This document shows positions 42,949 to 51,522 of a DNA stretch of 64,000 bases, piece after piece. The DNA lies in contig NZXX01000013.1 of NCBI GenBank assembly GCA_002702065.1, positions 1 to 64,000 of the forward strand, in the 5' to 3' direction. The position numbers were made by a program, and so were the translations under genes. The stretch comes from Anaerolineaceae bacterium (GTDB lineage Bacteria > Chloroflexota > Anaerolineae > Aggregatilineales > Phototrophicaceae). Under the pieces are notes generated by a model, which had not been told where the DNA came from, made no database searches, and saw only the letters and a list, made by a program, of their open reading frames with translations. Numbering within the stretch: the stretch's first letter is position 1; each line of letters opens with the position of its first letter.

Positions 42949-43215
42949 ATGATGACTATGAATCGCATTGATGTCACCTTGAATCTGCCACAAGAATTGG
43001 TTGAGCAGGCGCGGTCCGCCGGTCTGCTGACGGATGATGAAGTTGAACGCTGGCTCATTGCCGAACTGGAACGTCAGGGGCGTCAGAATCGCTTCTTCAA
43101 CACACTTGATCAGCTCAGTTCGCTTGAACCATCAATCACGCCGGAAGAAATTGACGCAGAAATAGAAGCGTACCGGCAAGAAAAGCGTCAGCGCAAGCAG
43201 GGCAAGGATCAGTGA
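42949..43215 (+). CDS. Putative antitoxin of second PIN module
   Basis: An 88-residue protein with an N-terminal ribbon-like strand (R-I-D-V-T-L-N-L-P-Q-E-L-V) and a very basic/Gln tail. It also carries E-E-I-D-A-E-I-E-A-Y-R-Q-E-K, a motif commonly seen in antitoxins of PIN/Fic/RelE-type modules. It resembles ribbon-helix-helix-like antitoxins. It overlaps the toxin gene by 4 bp (GTGA). Several starts are possible (ATG 42949, 42952, 42958). Confidence 0.75.
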   Translation: MMTMNRIDVTLNLPQELVEQARSAGLLTDDEVERWLIAELERQGRQNRFFNTLDQLSSLEPSITPEEIDAEIEAYRQEKRQRKQGKDQ

Positions 43216-43634
43216 TCCGTGCTGTCTGCGACACAAATATTGTTGTATCAGCATTCTTTTGGGGAGGTCTGCCTCGTCAGGTGTTGGATGCAGCGAGGGC
43301 TAAACACTGCCAACTAATCGCTACAGAAGAACTTCTGGCTGAATTAACGGATGTCCTGTCTCGACCAAAGTTTGCGAGGGCACTTGCTCAGCTCGGCGAA
43401 ACCCCCTATTCGATCATTGAATTCGGTTATCGCTCACTTGTAGAGGTCGTTGAAGCGAAAAAGATAAACCCTGTTGTGATCGATGATCCAGACGATGATC
43501 AATTGATTGCCTGTGCAGTCGGTGGAAACGCCCACTATATCGTCTCAGGAGATCATCATTTGCTCAGTATAGGCACGTATCAGAACATTAAGCTCATCAC
43601 AATTCGTGATTTTCTGGAAATTATCGTAATTTGA
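43212..43634 (+). CDS. PIN-domain toxin (second module)
   Basis: A 140-residue PIN protein of the 'putative toxin component, PIN family' group: V-C-D-T-N-I-V-V-S-A-F-F-W-G-G at the start, E-E-L-L-A-E-L, and D-D-P-D-D-D-Q-L-I-A-C-A with metal-binding acids, then V-S-G-D-H-H-L-L. It is likely a Mg-dependent RNase. GTG start; TGA of the antitoxin overlaps. It differs from the first module at 8399, so the two were probably acquired separately. Confidence 0.85.
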   Translation: MIRAVCDTNIVVSAFFWGGLPRQVLDAARAKHCQLIATEELLAELTDVLSRPKFARALAQLGETPYSIIEFGYRSLVEVVEAKKINPVVIDDPDDDQLIACAVGGNAHYIVSGDHHLLSIGTYQNIKLITIRDFLEIIVI

Positions 43635-43675
43635 ACAGGTAATGTTCGCAGTCGAAGACAAGTCAGGAAATTCTA

Positions 43676-44578
43676 TTGTCACACAACCACGCCCATGACC
43701 ACGCGCCAAATGGTGATCTGCGCATCGCCTTCTTGCTGAACCTCAGCTTCACCCTGCTGGAGATCGTTGGCGGTTTGCTCATTAACAGCGTTGCCATTCT
43801 GTCCGATGCGCTGCACGACTTTGGCGACAGCCTGTCCCTCGCGCTGGCGTGGTATTTACAGCGGGTATCGGAGCAAGGCAGCGATGGGCGCTATTCGTAC
43901 GGGTATCGCCGTTTCTCGCTGCTGGCTGCGCTCATCAACGCCATTGTGCTGGTCGGCGGGTCGCTGTTTATCCTCACCGAAGCGGTGCCGCGCCTGCTTG
44001 ATCCGGAATCGTTTAATGCGCCGGGCATGATCGCCTTCGCGGTCGTGGGGGTGGCGATCAATGGCTTTGCGGCATATCGTCTGCGCGGCAGCAAAACCGC
44101 CAACGTGCAGGTCGTGAGCTGGCATCTGCTGGAAGACGTGCTGGGCTGGGTCGCGGTGCTGATCGTCGGCATTGTGTCGCTGTTTGTCGATCTGCCCATT
44201 CTCGACCCGATCCTGTCTATCCTGATTACGCTGTATGTGCTGGTGAATGTCCTCAACCGCCTGCGCCAGTCGGTGCGGCTGTTTCTTCAGGCGGTGCCCG
44301 AAAACATCGACCTGCCCGCCATCGAGCAGAGTCTGCGGGATATTGAAGGCGTCAGATCCATCCATCACACGCATATCTGGTCGCTGGATGGCGAACGGCA
44401 TGTCTTCACGGCGCATCTGGTGGTCGATGATGCTGCCACCAGCGACGCCGTTATCCGTATTCGGCAGGCGGGCCAGCGCGTGGTGGAGAACCTGAATCTG
44501 GAACATGTGACGATTGCGGTAGAATATGAGCGCGAAGCGTGCGAGATGCGCCAGCAGCACCCGGAACAACATGGCTGA
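43676..44578 (+). CDS. CDF family metal cation exporter (CzcD-like)
   Basis: A 300-residue cation diffusion facilitator. It has a His-rich N-terminus (S-H-N-H-A-H-D-H), six transmembrane helices, and the metal site H-x3-D twice (S-D-A-L-H-D-F-G-D in TM2 and S-W-H-L-L-E-D-V-L in TM5). A cytoplasmic C-terminal domain has I-H-H-T-H-I-W-S-L-D-G. It is a Zn/Cd/Co-type proton antiporter. Start is a TTG with AGGA upstream. It lies inside the second sugar operon. Confidence 0.9.
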   Translation: MSHNHAHDHAPNGDLRIAFLLNLSFTLLEIVGGLLINSVAILSDALHDFGDSLSLALAWYLQRVSEQGSDGRYSYGYRRFSLLAALINAIVLVGGSLFILTEAVPRLLDPESFNAPGMIAFAVVGVAINGFAAYRLRGSKTANVQVVSWHLLEDVLGWVAVLIVGIVSLFVDLPILDPILSILITLYVLVNVLNRLRQSVRLFLQAVPENIDLPAIEQSLRDIEGVRSIHHTHIWSLDGERHVFTAHLVVDDAATSDAVIRIRQAGQRVVENLNLEHVTIAVEYEREACEMRQQHPEQHG

Positions 44579-44612
44579 TCATCCGGCAAAATATCGTCTT
44601 GATACGTTGTAG

Positions 44613-44632
44613 GGACGCAGCGTGCTGCGTCC
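44613..44632. repeat. GGACGCAGC palindrome (REP-like)
   Basis: GGACGCAGC and GCTGCGTCC are separated by GT, with GTAG on the left flank. It lies between the CDF exporter and the ATPase gene and belongs to the same type as those at 29440 and 41958. Confidence 0.65.
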
Positions 44633-44694
44633 AAAACGCTCGTTTATCACAAAATAGATTTCACGCCAAACTAACCATCTGGAACACATTCTTT

Positions 44695-45792
44695 ATGGCA
44701 GAAGTACATCTTTCAAAAGTGACCAAACAATTTGGCAGCGGCGGCAATGGCGACGGCGTGCTGGCCGTCAGCGAGCTGGACCTCGACGTGGCCGATGGCG
44801 AATTCCTCGTACTGCTGGGGCCAAGCGGCTGCGGCAAAACCACGACGCTGCGCATGGTCGCCGGGCTGGAAACCGCCACCTCCGGCGATATTCGCATTGG
44901 CGATCAGCGCGTCAATGATCTGGCCCCCGGCGAGCGCGATATTGCCTTTGTCTTCCAGTTCTACGCGCTCTACCCGCACCTGAGCGTGCGCGACAATATT
45001 TCGTTTCCGCTGCGGGCGCAGCAAATCCCCAAAGACGAAGTGGACCGCCGGGTCGAGGCCGTATCGCAGCGGCTGCGCATCGGGCATATTCTGCATCGCA
45101 GGCCGAACCGCCTGCCCAGCGGTGAACAGCAGCGCGTCGCATTGGGCCGGGCGATGGTGCGCCAGCCACAGGTCTTCCTCATGGATGAGCCGCTGACCAA
45201 CCTCGACGCCGCCCTGCGCGCCGATATGCGGGTGGAACTGAAGCACTTGCAGCAGGAAGTGGGCACAACCATGCTGTATGTCACCCACGACCAGACCGAA
45301 GCCCTGTCGATGAGCCATCGCATCGCCGTGATGAACCTGGGCGTGTTGCAGCAGGTTGATACGCCGCTGAATATCTACAACAAACCGCGCACTCTGTTTG
45401 TGGCCAAGTTTATTGGCAGCCCACCCATGAACACGCTCGAATGTACCCGCGATGATGATTATCTCGTGGGCGCAGACAACGGCTTCCGGCTGAGGCTGGA
45501 CGCGGCTACCCAGGCGTCGGCAGGCAACCCAACCAGACTGGTCTTTGGTATACGTGCTGAGGATGTCCGTGTGGTGGATGCCAGCGCGGACGAGGCCGAT
45601 TTGCGCGGGGTCATCGACGTGCGCGAACCGTTGGGCGACGAAACGATATATCAGGTCGATCTGGATGATTACCGGCTGCTGGCAAAAACTCCGCCCCGTG
45701 AGATGTACAAACCGGGCGATCTGGTAGGGCTGAGCATTAACCGCAATAAGATGCACCTGTTCGACGCCACCAGCGGCCAGCGGGTGAATTAG
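44695..45792 (+). CDS. MalK/UgpC-type ABC ATPase 1 (altered signature motif)
   Basis: A 365-residue sugar-transporter ATPase with Walker A G-P-S-G-C-G-K-T (42-49), Q-loop Gln88, Walker B F-L-M-D-E-P (161-166) and H-loop His198 intact. The signature is L-P-S-G-E (140-144) instead of L-S-G-G-Q. C-terminal TOBE-like regulatory strands follow (F-G-I-R-A-E-D-V-R-V). ATG 44695 is chosen by homology. It forms, with the next gene, an ATPase pair for the permeases upstream. The altered signature would impair the ATP site of its partner. Confidence 0.9.
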   Translation: MAEVHLSKVTKQFGSGGNGDGVLAVSELDLDVADGEFLVLLGPSGCGKTTTLRMVAGLETATSGDIRIGDQRVNDLAPGERDIAFVFQFYALYPHLSVRDNISFPLRAQQIPKDEVDRRVEAVSQRLRIGHILHRRPNRLPSGEQQRVALGRAMVRQPQVFLMDEPLTNLDAALRADMRVELKHLQQEVGTTMLYVTHDQTEALSMSHRIAVMNLGVLQQVDTPLNIYNKPRTLFVAKFIGSPPMNTLECTRDDDYLVGADNGFRLRLDAATQASAGNPTRLVFGIRAEDVRVVDASADEADLRGVIDVREPLGDETIYQVDLDDYRLLAKTPPREMYKPGDLVGLSINRNKMHLFDATSGQRVN

Positions 45793-45799
45793 GGGAGAG

Positions 45800-45868
45800 T
45801 TGAGAGTTGTCAGTTTCCAGTCGAGAGACAAAAGACTGATGACTGTAGACTGACGACTGAGGACTAAC
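45800..45868. repeat. GACTGA-type degenerate repeats
   Basis: Short variants of GAGAGTTG and GACTGACGACTGA occur between the two ATPase genes, similar to those in the riboswitch leader (30853-30930) and at 36733-36775. Confidence 0.5.
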
Positions 45869-45871
45869 GGA

Positions 45872-46957
45872 ATGGCAACGCTCGAAATCAGCAATTTATC
45901 CAAACACTTTGGGCGCTTTCAGGCGCTGCACGATATCAGCCTGACGATTGCCGATGGCGAATTTCTGATTCTGCTGGGGCCGACGGGGGCAGGCAAAACG
46001 ACGACGCTGCGCTGTGTGGCCGGGCTGGAAAAACATGAAGGCACCATCCACATGGATGGCCGCGCCATCAACAGCCTGACCCCCGCCGAACGCGATGTGG
46101 CGTTTGTGTTCCAGAGCTATGCGCTCTACCCGCGCAAAACCGTCATGCAGAATATGGCCTTTCCATTAGAGGCGCGCCAGTGGGATAAAGCGCGCATCGA
46201 AAACCGCGTGCGTGAGATTGCCCGGCTGCTAGCCATTGATGGCCTGCTCAACCGGCGGCCAGCGGAACTATCCGGCGGGCAGCAGCAGCGGGTGGCGCTG
46301 GGGCGGGCGATGGTGCGCCAGCCACATCTGTTCCTGATGGATGAACCGCTGACCAACCTCGATTTTGTGCTGCGGGTGGAAATGCGTGCTGAACTCAAGC
46401 GCCTGCAAAGCGAACTGGCGACCACGTTTTTCTACGTCACCAACGATCAGGTCGAGGCCATGTCGATGGCGGATCGCATCGCGGTGCTAAACGAAGGGGT
46501 GCTGCAACAGGTCGATACACCGGAGAATGTCTACGATCACCCGGCGAACCTGTTTGTGGCGGGCTTTGTCGGGTCGCCGCGCATGAACTTCCTCGACTGC
46601 CGCTACGACGAAGGCGCCCGCGTGCTGGCGGGTGACACGTGGCACGTACCCCTGCAAGCCGAACAGCTCGACCAACTGCGCGGTCAGGTCAACGGCGGCG
46701 GGCTGGTGTTTGGCATTCGCCCGGAAGATGTCGATCTCAACCCGGCGGCACCGGACAATGGCTGGTTACCGGCGCAGGTATATGTGACGGAACCGCTGGG
46801 GGACCGCACCATCGTCGACATGCAGTTGGGCGACACTTCGGTCAAGGTCAAAGCCGACCCGGAATTCGCGGCGTCCAGCGGCGACACGCTGCACGTGCGC
46901 TTTGATGCGCGGCGCTTTCACCTGTTCGACAAGGCAACGGGTGAAGCGGTACTGTAG
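45872..46957 (+). CDS. MalK/UgpC-type ABC ATPase 2 (H-loop His replaced by Asn)
   Basis: A 361-residue ATPase with Walker A G-P-T-G-A-G-K-T (36-43), Q-loop Gln81, canonical L-S-G-G-Q (133-137), and Walker B F-L-M-D-E-P (154-159). The switch histidine of the T-H-D-Q motif is asparagine here (F-Y-V-T-N-D-Q, Asn191), and the D-loop reads L-D-F-V-L. A C-terminal TOBE-type domain is present (F-G-I-R-P-E-D-V-D). It is complementary to ATPase 1, giving one normal and one degenerate ATP site in a heterodimer. Confidence 0.9.
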   Translation: MATLEISNLSKHFGRFQALHDISLTIADGEFLILLGPTGAGKTTTLRCVAGLEKHEGTIHMDGRAINSLTPAERDVAFVFQSYALYPRKTVMQNMAFPLEARQWDKARIENRVREIARLLAIDGLLNRRPAELSGGQQQRVALGRAMVRQPHLFLMDEPLTNLDFVLRVEMRAELKRLQSELATTFFYVTNDQVEAMSMADRIAVLNEGVLQQVDTPENVYDHPANLFVAGFVGSPRMNFLDCRYDEGARVLAGDTWHVPLQAEQLDQLRGQVNGGGLVFGIRPEDVDLNPAAPDNGWLPAQVYVTEPLGDRTIVDMQLGDTSVKVKADPEFAASSGDTLHVRFDARRFHLFDKATGEAVL

Positions 46958-47115
46958 CTAATTAGCTATTTAGCTGGTTAGCGTGTTAGCCGGATAGCGA
47001 ATTGGGTGATTAGTCGAAAGTTCTCGCGTCCACACAGCCTGCTGCAAAGGATGGCATGAGACGTATCTATTCGTTGTTGTAACTAAAGCTAAAGGGCTAG
47101 AAAGCTAAATAGCTG
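46957..47115. repeat. Fold-back element with 8-bp tandem TTAGC repeats
   Basis: AGCTATTTAGCT (46964-46975) and AGCTAAATAGCT (47103-47114) are exact inverted repeats about 127 bp apart. The left side continues as an 8-bp-period series (TTAGCTAT, TTAGCTGG, TTAGCGTG, TTAGCCGG, ATAGCGAA). It is a possible MITE-like or 3'-end structure after the ATPase operon. Confidence 0.45.
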
Positions 47116-47151
47116 TTTCGCTCTATCACTGTTCAGCGACAAGGAGGCAGC

Positions 47152-47340
47152 ATGTCCCCCACCCTGCACCGGAACATCGAACGACTGGCGATTGTGTTGA
47201 TCGTGCTTGGCATCGTCGGCATGTTCCAGTCCGCCAGCATCGACTTCTATACATGGGGCTTCCATGTGCTGCTGGTGGGCACGCTGGTGTTCATCGTCAT
47301 CTCGCACGTCGTCCCCCGCGACGAAAACGGCACAGGGTAA
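47152..47340 (+). CDS. Small membrane protein
   Basis: A 62-residue protein with two hydrophobic segments (about residues 10-25 and 34-50), likely spanning the membrane twice, and a short charged tail. AGGAGG is found five bases before the ATG. No family is recognised. It is followed after 71 bp by a secreted protein gene. Confidence 0.65.
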   Translation: MSPTLHRNIERLAIVLIVLGIVGMFQSASIDFYTWGFHVLLVGTLVFIVISHVVPRDENGTG

Positions 47341-47411
47341 GCGCCGCCTGAGCGTAAAGCATCGCCAGCCAAGTTTTTGTAGAGTCAGGCAAAAACCTGT
47401 GGAGGTCGGCG

Positions 47412-48536
47412 ATGAAATTGCGATTGGGTCTATTCGGTCTGGTGCTGCTGTGGTTGCTGCCGCAGGTCGCCCTCGCCCAGGGCGATCAGGTCGTTTATGC
47501 CACCGCGCAGCCGTTTGAAAATGGCCTGATGATCTGGCGGGCAGATACAGCCCAAATCTGGGCGCTGATCAACGATGGCCGCGCCTATAGTTTCCCCGCT
47601 GCGAGTTACCAGAACTTGCCCGACAACCCCATCTTTGGCACGCCACCCAGCCGCCTGCGCCCGATCTTCGGCATGGGCAAGGTCTGGGGCAATTACCCAA
47701 CCATCCGCCGGGCGCTCGGCTGGCCGACGCTGGACGAACTCGGCTTCGATATGCCGGTGCGCACCTCCCCCAGCGCGACGTTACTGACGCAGTTTGATGG
47801 CAGCATCATCCAGATTAATGCCAACCACACCTGGCAGCGCCTGGACAATGCCGCCCCTGGCATTCTGGAGTTTCGGGCCAGCGCAGACCCGGTGGTCGCC
47901 GGTGCCTCGGTGACACTCTACTGGCAGGTGCAGGGGACCCAAAACGCCCTGATCGAAGTGTATCCGGCGGGCAGCAGCCAGGTTCCGACCCAGGTCATCG
48001 ATCATCTGCCAGCAGGTGGCAGCACCACCGTTCACGTCCCGGCCAGCTTTACATCCGGTGTGCGCTTCGTGCTGTGGGCCGTTGACCCCGCCTCCCAACC
48101 GCTGCCTGTGACCTTATGGGCGCGCCATGCTAGCCAGGAACTGGTACTGGGCGTGCGGCAAAGCCCCAACCCGACCTCGACGCAGGCCGCCTATCAGCCA
48201 TATGAGAACGGCTTCATGCTGTGGCGATCCGATACCGGCGATGTACTGGCGCTGGGCGGCACCAACAGCGGGCGGGTACTGAGCTTCGCCCAGAGCAGCT
48301 ATGCCAACTGGCCGGTCACGACAGACGCCGATATTCCGGCACGCTATGTGCGGCCTGTCAACGCGTTTGGCAAGGTGTGGGGCAATATCCAGCAGGTGCG
48401 CGATATGCTGGGTTATGCCACCGGGCCGGAGCAGGCTTTCGAAATGACTATACGCAATTTCGAGGATGGCACCTTCAGCCTGAGCCTGCCCGATGGCCGC
48501 ACATTTTCGGTAAGCTGGGGATTCTGGAACTTCTGA
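47412..48536 (+). CDS. Secreted protein with two repeated LGFP-like modules
   Basis: A 374-residue protein with a signal peptide (M-K-L-R-L-G, L-rich core, A-L-A-Q). Two related modules of about 100 residues flank an Ig-like middle domain. Each has P-F/Y-E-N-G-L/F-M-I/L-W-R, a strand with Y/L-S-F, and G-K-V-W-G-N followed by the G-W/Y-A-T-like turn. GGAGG precedes the ATG. A cell-surface or cell-wall binding role is suggested by the architecture; no catalytic residues are seen. Confidence 0.75.
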   Translation: MKLRLGLFGLVLLWLLPQVALAQGDQVVYATAQPFENGLMIWRADTAQIWALINDGRAYSFPAASYQNLPDNPIFGTPPSRLRPIFGMGKVWGNYPTIRRALGWPTLDELGFDMPVRTSPSATLLTQFDGSIIQINANHTWQRLDNAAPGILEFRASADPVVAGASVTLYWQVQGTQNALIEVYPAGSSQVPTQVIDHLPAGGSTTVHVPASFTSGVRFVLWAVDPASQPLPVTLWARHASQELVLGVRQSPNPTSTQAAYQPYENGFMLWRSDTGDVLALGGTNSGRVLSFAQSSYANWPVTTDADIPARYVRPVNAFGKVWGNIQQVRDMLGYATGPEQAFEMTIRNFEDGTFSLSLPDGRTFSVSWGFWNF

Positions 48537-48544
48537 TAGGGTTG

Positions 48545-48580
48545 GTCTGTAGGCCGCGTGGTGTCTGACGACCTACAGAC
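48545..48580. terminator. Hairpin between convergent genes
   Basis: GTCTGTAGG (48545-48553) and CCTACAGAC (48572-48580) form a perfect 9-bp stem between the secreted repeat protein and the convergent nuclease gene. There is no long U-tract. Confidence 0.5.
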
Positions 48581-48594
48581 TTCAATCGCGCCGT

Positions 48595-50427
48595 TTATTC
48601 AAACTGGAAGCGGGCCACGCTCGGATCATGATCCGTCACCTGATCGACGTACTCGGCGTTGATATGCACAATGTCGACTTCAGCGACGGATAGCAGGCCA
48701 TCACTCACCAGAATCTGGTCGAGAATCTGCGAGTTGCCCTGATAAATATAGCTGTAGCGTTCTTCCGCTGGCAGCAGCAGCGCATTGAGGTTATGCAGCC
48801 GGTCACCCGTGAGGATCGTCAGCGTTTCGGAAAACCAGAAGTCGTTGACATCGCCCAGCACAAGTACATTGGCCTCCGCATCACAGGCCAGAATCTGCTC
48901 GACTGCCGTCTGAATCGCGGCGGCCTGCAAGTGGCGCTGCTGTTCGCTGGCGAAGGTCGGCGGTTGAGCATGGCCGAATAAGGGATCATCGCCGCCTTTG
49001 GAATTCAGGTGCATGCCGATGACAAACAAGGACTCGCCGTTAAATTCGAACATGCCCACCAGCGGTTTGCGGCTGCGTTCAAACGCCACATTTGCCGGGT
49101 CAATGCGACCGGGGTTGAGGCTGGGCGTAACCACACCCTGATCGCACTGGAACGTCACAGGCGTCGTCGAGGGGTCATCCGGTGCGGTCGATTGCGGCGC
49201 CAACGTGACACGGGCCACGTTATACAGAAACGCCACGCGGATATTACTGCCCGGTGCGCCGCCATCCTGATTATTAACCGGGTTGATCTGGGCGAAGGCA
49301 TACACCGGCCCACCCGCGCGCTCGATGGCGTCCGCCAGTTTGGTCAGCGTGGTTGTCGCGTCCACCACCGCCGCATTGCGCGACCCGTCATTGTCCTGTA
49401 TTTCCTGCAAAACCAGAATATCCGGCGCCAGCAGATGATTCACAATCTGGTCGGCGCGGGCGTCGAAGGTGCTGTTGCCCGCCTGCCCGCCCAGATTCTC
49501 GACGTTGTAGGTCGCCACCGTCAGTTGATCAGCCGACCCCACCAGCGTGGTGACTTCGCGTTCCAGGCTGCCGGGTTCAACGGTGAAGGGATCGGTCACC
49601 AGCAGCTCATAATTCTGGAATGAATAGCCGATCACACCGGTGAGGGCCGTTGTAAACCGCGCACCCACGTCAAGTTCCGGCCAATCACCGTCATACAAAT
49701 CATCATCCAGCTGCACGCGCTCCGGGTTGAAGTCACCAGGGGTCAGCACGATGCCGCCGCGTGCTGTCAGCCAACTGGCGCTCGCCCCCGCATCGCCCAC
49801 CACCCAGGTTTCGCCAAAATTGTTGGTCGGGCCGGTGACAATCGCGTCGTTGATGCTGACCCGCATCCCTTCGAGGCTCTCGTAAAAATCTAACCCGTCC
49901 GCGTCGTGGTCGAAGGTGCCGCTGTCCTCGGCATTCCCGCCGGAATCATCATTGATCACCGTGCCGGGCGGCACCCGTCCACCACTGCCAATGAGCACAG
50001 GTGGCGGCAGCGTGTTGCCTTTTGCCACCAGCGTGACGACCGGGTTGGTGATTTCGGTAATGCTCAGGTTTTTGTCGCTCGCATCACCAGCGCGATACTC
50101 CGCCACCTGCCCGCGAACCGTGACCATGTCGCCCGGCTCGACACCGGGCGCGCTGTTGGTGAAAACCAGAATGCCATTGGAAGTGGCGTCATTGCCATCG
50201 TCGCGGTTGGGGAACAGATGCTGCGGCGTCTGGATATAAAAGCCATTCCCCGCCACCGCCGTGACGATATTGTTCTGCGTGAGAATGTCCATTCCGAGCA
50301 AGGGCGAACGATGCCCTGCCCCCTGAATCTCCCAGATTTCCACCGGGATGACCTGCGCGCTGACCGGTGCAGTCACCAGCAGCGCCAGCAGTGTCGCGAT
50401 CATGAACCGACGTGTAAACCTAGACAT
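48595..50427 (-). CDS. Secreted endonuclease/exonuclease/phosphatase-fold nuclease
   Basis: A 610-residue secreted protein. The signal peptide is M-S-R-F-T-R-R, a hydrophobic core and V-S-A-Q. The N-terminal half resembles an OB-fold region of ExeM/NucH-type nucleases (G-M-R-V-S-I-N-D-A). From about residue 315 an EEP catalytic domain carries V-A-T-Y-N-V-E-N-L, V-L-Q-E-I-Q-D-N-D, F-V-I-G-M-H-L-N-S-K, L-V-L-G-D-V-N-D-F and D-H-D-P-S-V. It is probably extracellular DNase/RNase for nutrient or biofilm DNA. ATG 50427 gives a standard signal peptide; ATG 50466 is less likely. Confidence 0.88.
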   Translation of the reverse strand: MSRFTRRFMIATLLALLVTAPVSAQVIPVEIWEIQGAGHRSPLLGMDILTQNNIVTAVAGNGFYIQTPQHLFPNRDDGNDATSNGILVFTNSAPGVEPGDMVTVRGQVAEYRAGDASDKNLSITEITNPVVTLVAKGNTLPPPVLIGSGGRVPPGTVINDDSGGNAEDSGTFDHDADGLDFYESLEGMRVSINDAIVTGPTNNFGETWVVGDAGASASWLTARGGIVLTPGDFNPERVQLDDDLYDGDWPELDVGARFTTALTGVIGYSFQNYELLVTDPFTVEPGSLEREVTTLVGSADQLTVATYNVENLGGQAGNSTFDARADQIVNHLLAPDILVLQEIQDNDGSRNAAVVDATTTLTKLADAIERAGGPVYAFAQINPVNNQDGGAPGSNIRVAFLYNVARVTLAPQSTAPDDPSTTPVTFQCDQGVVTPSLNPGRIDPANVAFERSRKPLVGMFEFNGESLFVIGMHLNSKGGDDPLFGHAQPPTFASEQQRHLQAAAIQTAVEQILACDAEANVLVLGDVNDFWFSETLTILTGDRLHNLNALLLPAEERYSYIYQGNSQILDQILVSDGLLSVAEVDIVHINAEYVDQVTDHDPSVARFQFE

Positions 50428-50522
50428 ATCCTGCCCTTTCGTATTATCCGGGCGAAAGAAACGCATCTCCTAATTTAATACACAATGTAATTCGCTTACA
50501 GGCTGGCCGATTTAACATCGGT

Positions 50523-51368
50523 TTAAGGATTAACCAGCCAGGCGGGGTCATCGGACAAACCGATCAGCCTGCCGAAGCGATCAAAGGCCTGTATGGTCAG
50601 TGACCGGTAGCGCTGCTGAACCGGCACGTTAAACAAATTCCAGCCGTTCATGTCCACCAGCAGCATCACCCGCAGCAGCGACCAGACATCCGCGTCCATA
50701 TACTGCTGAATCTCGTCGTCGGTCAGCGGTGCCATGATGGGATAGTCAGGCTCCGTCACAATGGACAGGTGCAGCAGCACGGCTTTGATGACCGCGCCCG
50801 CCGGGGCATGCGGCCCAAACAGCACGTCAATGCCCGCGATGATTTCCGGCAACTTGCGGTTGTCCTGGATGGGGTCCTCGATACCATCGCGGTAAATGAT
50901 GGCGTTATGGGTCAGCGCGGCCCAGGCATCGATCTGGTCCGGATACGCGGCTGTCACCGGGAAACCGGCCAGCGCTAACCCTCTGCCCGCCACCGCCGCC
51001 GAACGAAAACCATGCACGTAATCATGCTTGTTGCGCTGCGCCACCTTCGCCACGTCATGAAACAGCACCATCCACAGCATCAGGGCCTGCTGGTCGGGCG
51101 TGGCGTGCTGATATTCCGGCAGCAGTCGCAGCGCGGTCAGCACGCTCGTCACATGGATCAGGGTTTGCTGATCCGCATAACGGGCCATAGCGCCCCACCC
51201 CGGCACAATCTGCTCAATCGTCTGCATCATGGCCGGGGTATAAAAAGCCTGCACCTGCTGTTTGAAGCCCTGCCAGTCAGTAAGCGTGCCATCCTGCCGC
51301 TGCTGTGCCAGCTGCGCGATAAACGCCGCCAAGCCCGGCAGTTTAGCCTCGAGCCGTGGTATGGTCAT
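50523..51368 (-). CDS. HD-domain protein
   Basis: A 281-residue helical protein with the HD metal motif F-H-D-V-A-K and an upstream H in T-L-I-H-V-T. Further His/Asp residues (K-H-D-Y-V-H-G) may complete the site. Such proteins are phosphohydrolases of nucleotides or phosphoesters. The substrate is unknown. It is divergent from the M20 peptidase gene. The 56-bp gap to the nuclease start leaves cotranscription possible but unproven. Confidence 0.8.
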   Translation of the reverse strand: MTIPRLEAKLPGLAAFIAQLAQQRQDGTLTDWQGFKQQVQAFYTPAMMQTIEQIVPGWGAMARYADQQTLIHVTSVLTALRLLPEYQHATPDQQALMLWMVLFHDVAKVAQRNKHDYVHGFRSAAVAGRGLALAGFPVTAAYPDQIDAWAALTHNAIIYRDGIEDPIQDNRKLPEIIAGIDVLFGPHAPAGAVIKAVLLHLSIVTEPDYPIMAPLTDDEIQQYMDADVWSLLRVMLLVDMNGWNLFNVPVQQRYRSLTIQAFDRFGRLIGLSDDPAWLVNP

Positions 51369-51522
51369 GCCGATCTCCCCCTGAAAACCAACCCATAATC
51401 AGAACTATAGGCGTATTCCGGCTGCGCTGGCAAATCGTCGGTGTAACCGGCCTGATGTTCGCATTTCCAGTGCCGCGCTTTATAATCGGCGGTGTGCCTG
51501 TTCGCATTGATGAAAGTCGCCT

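Noticed and set aside
44713..45903. Minus-strand open frame of 396 codons
   Set aside because: Antisense to the first MalK-type ATPase.
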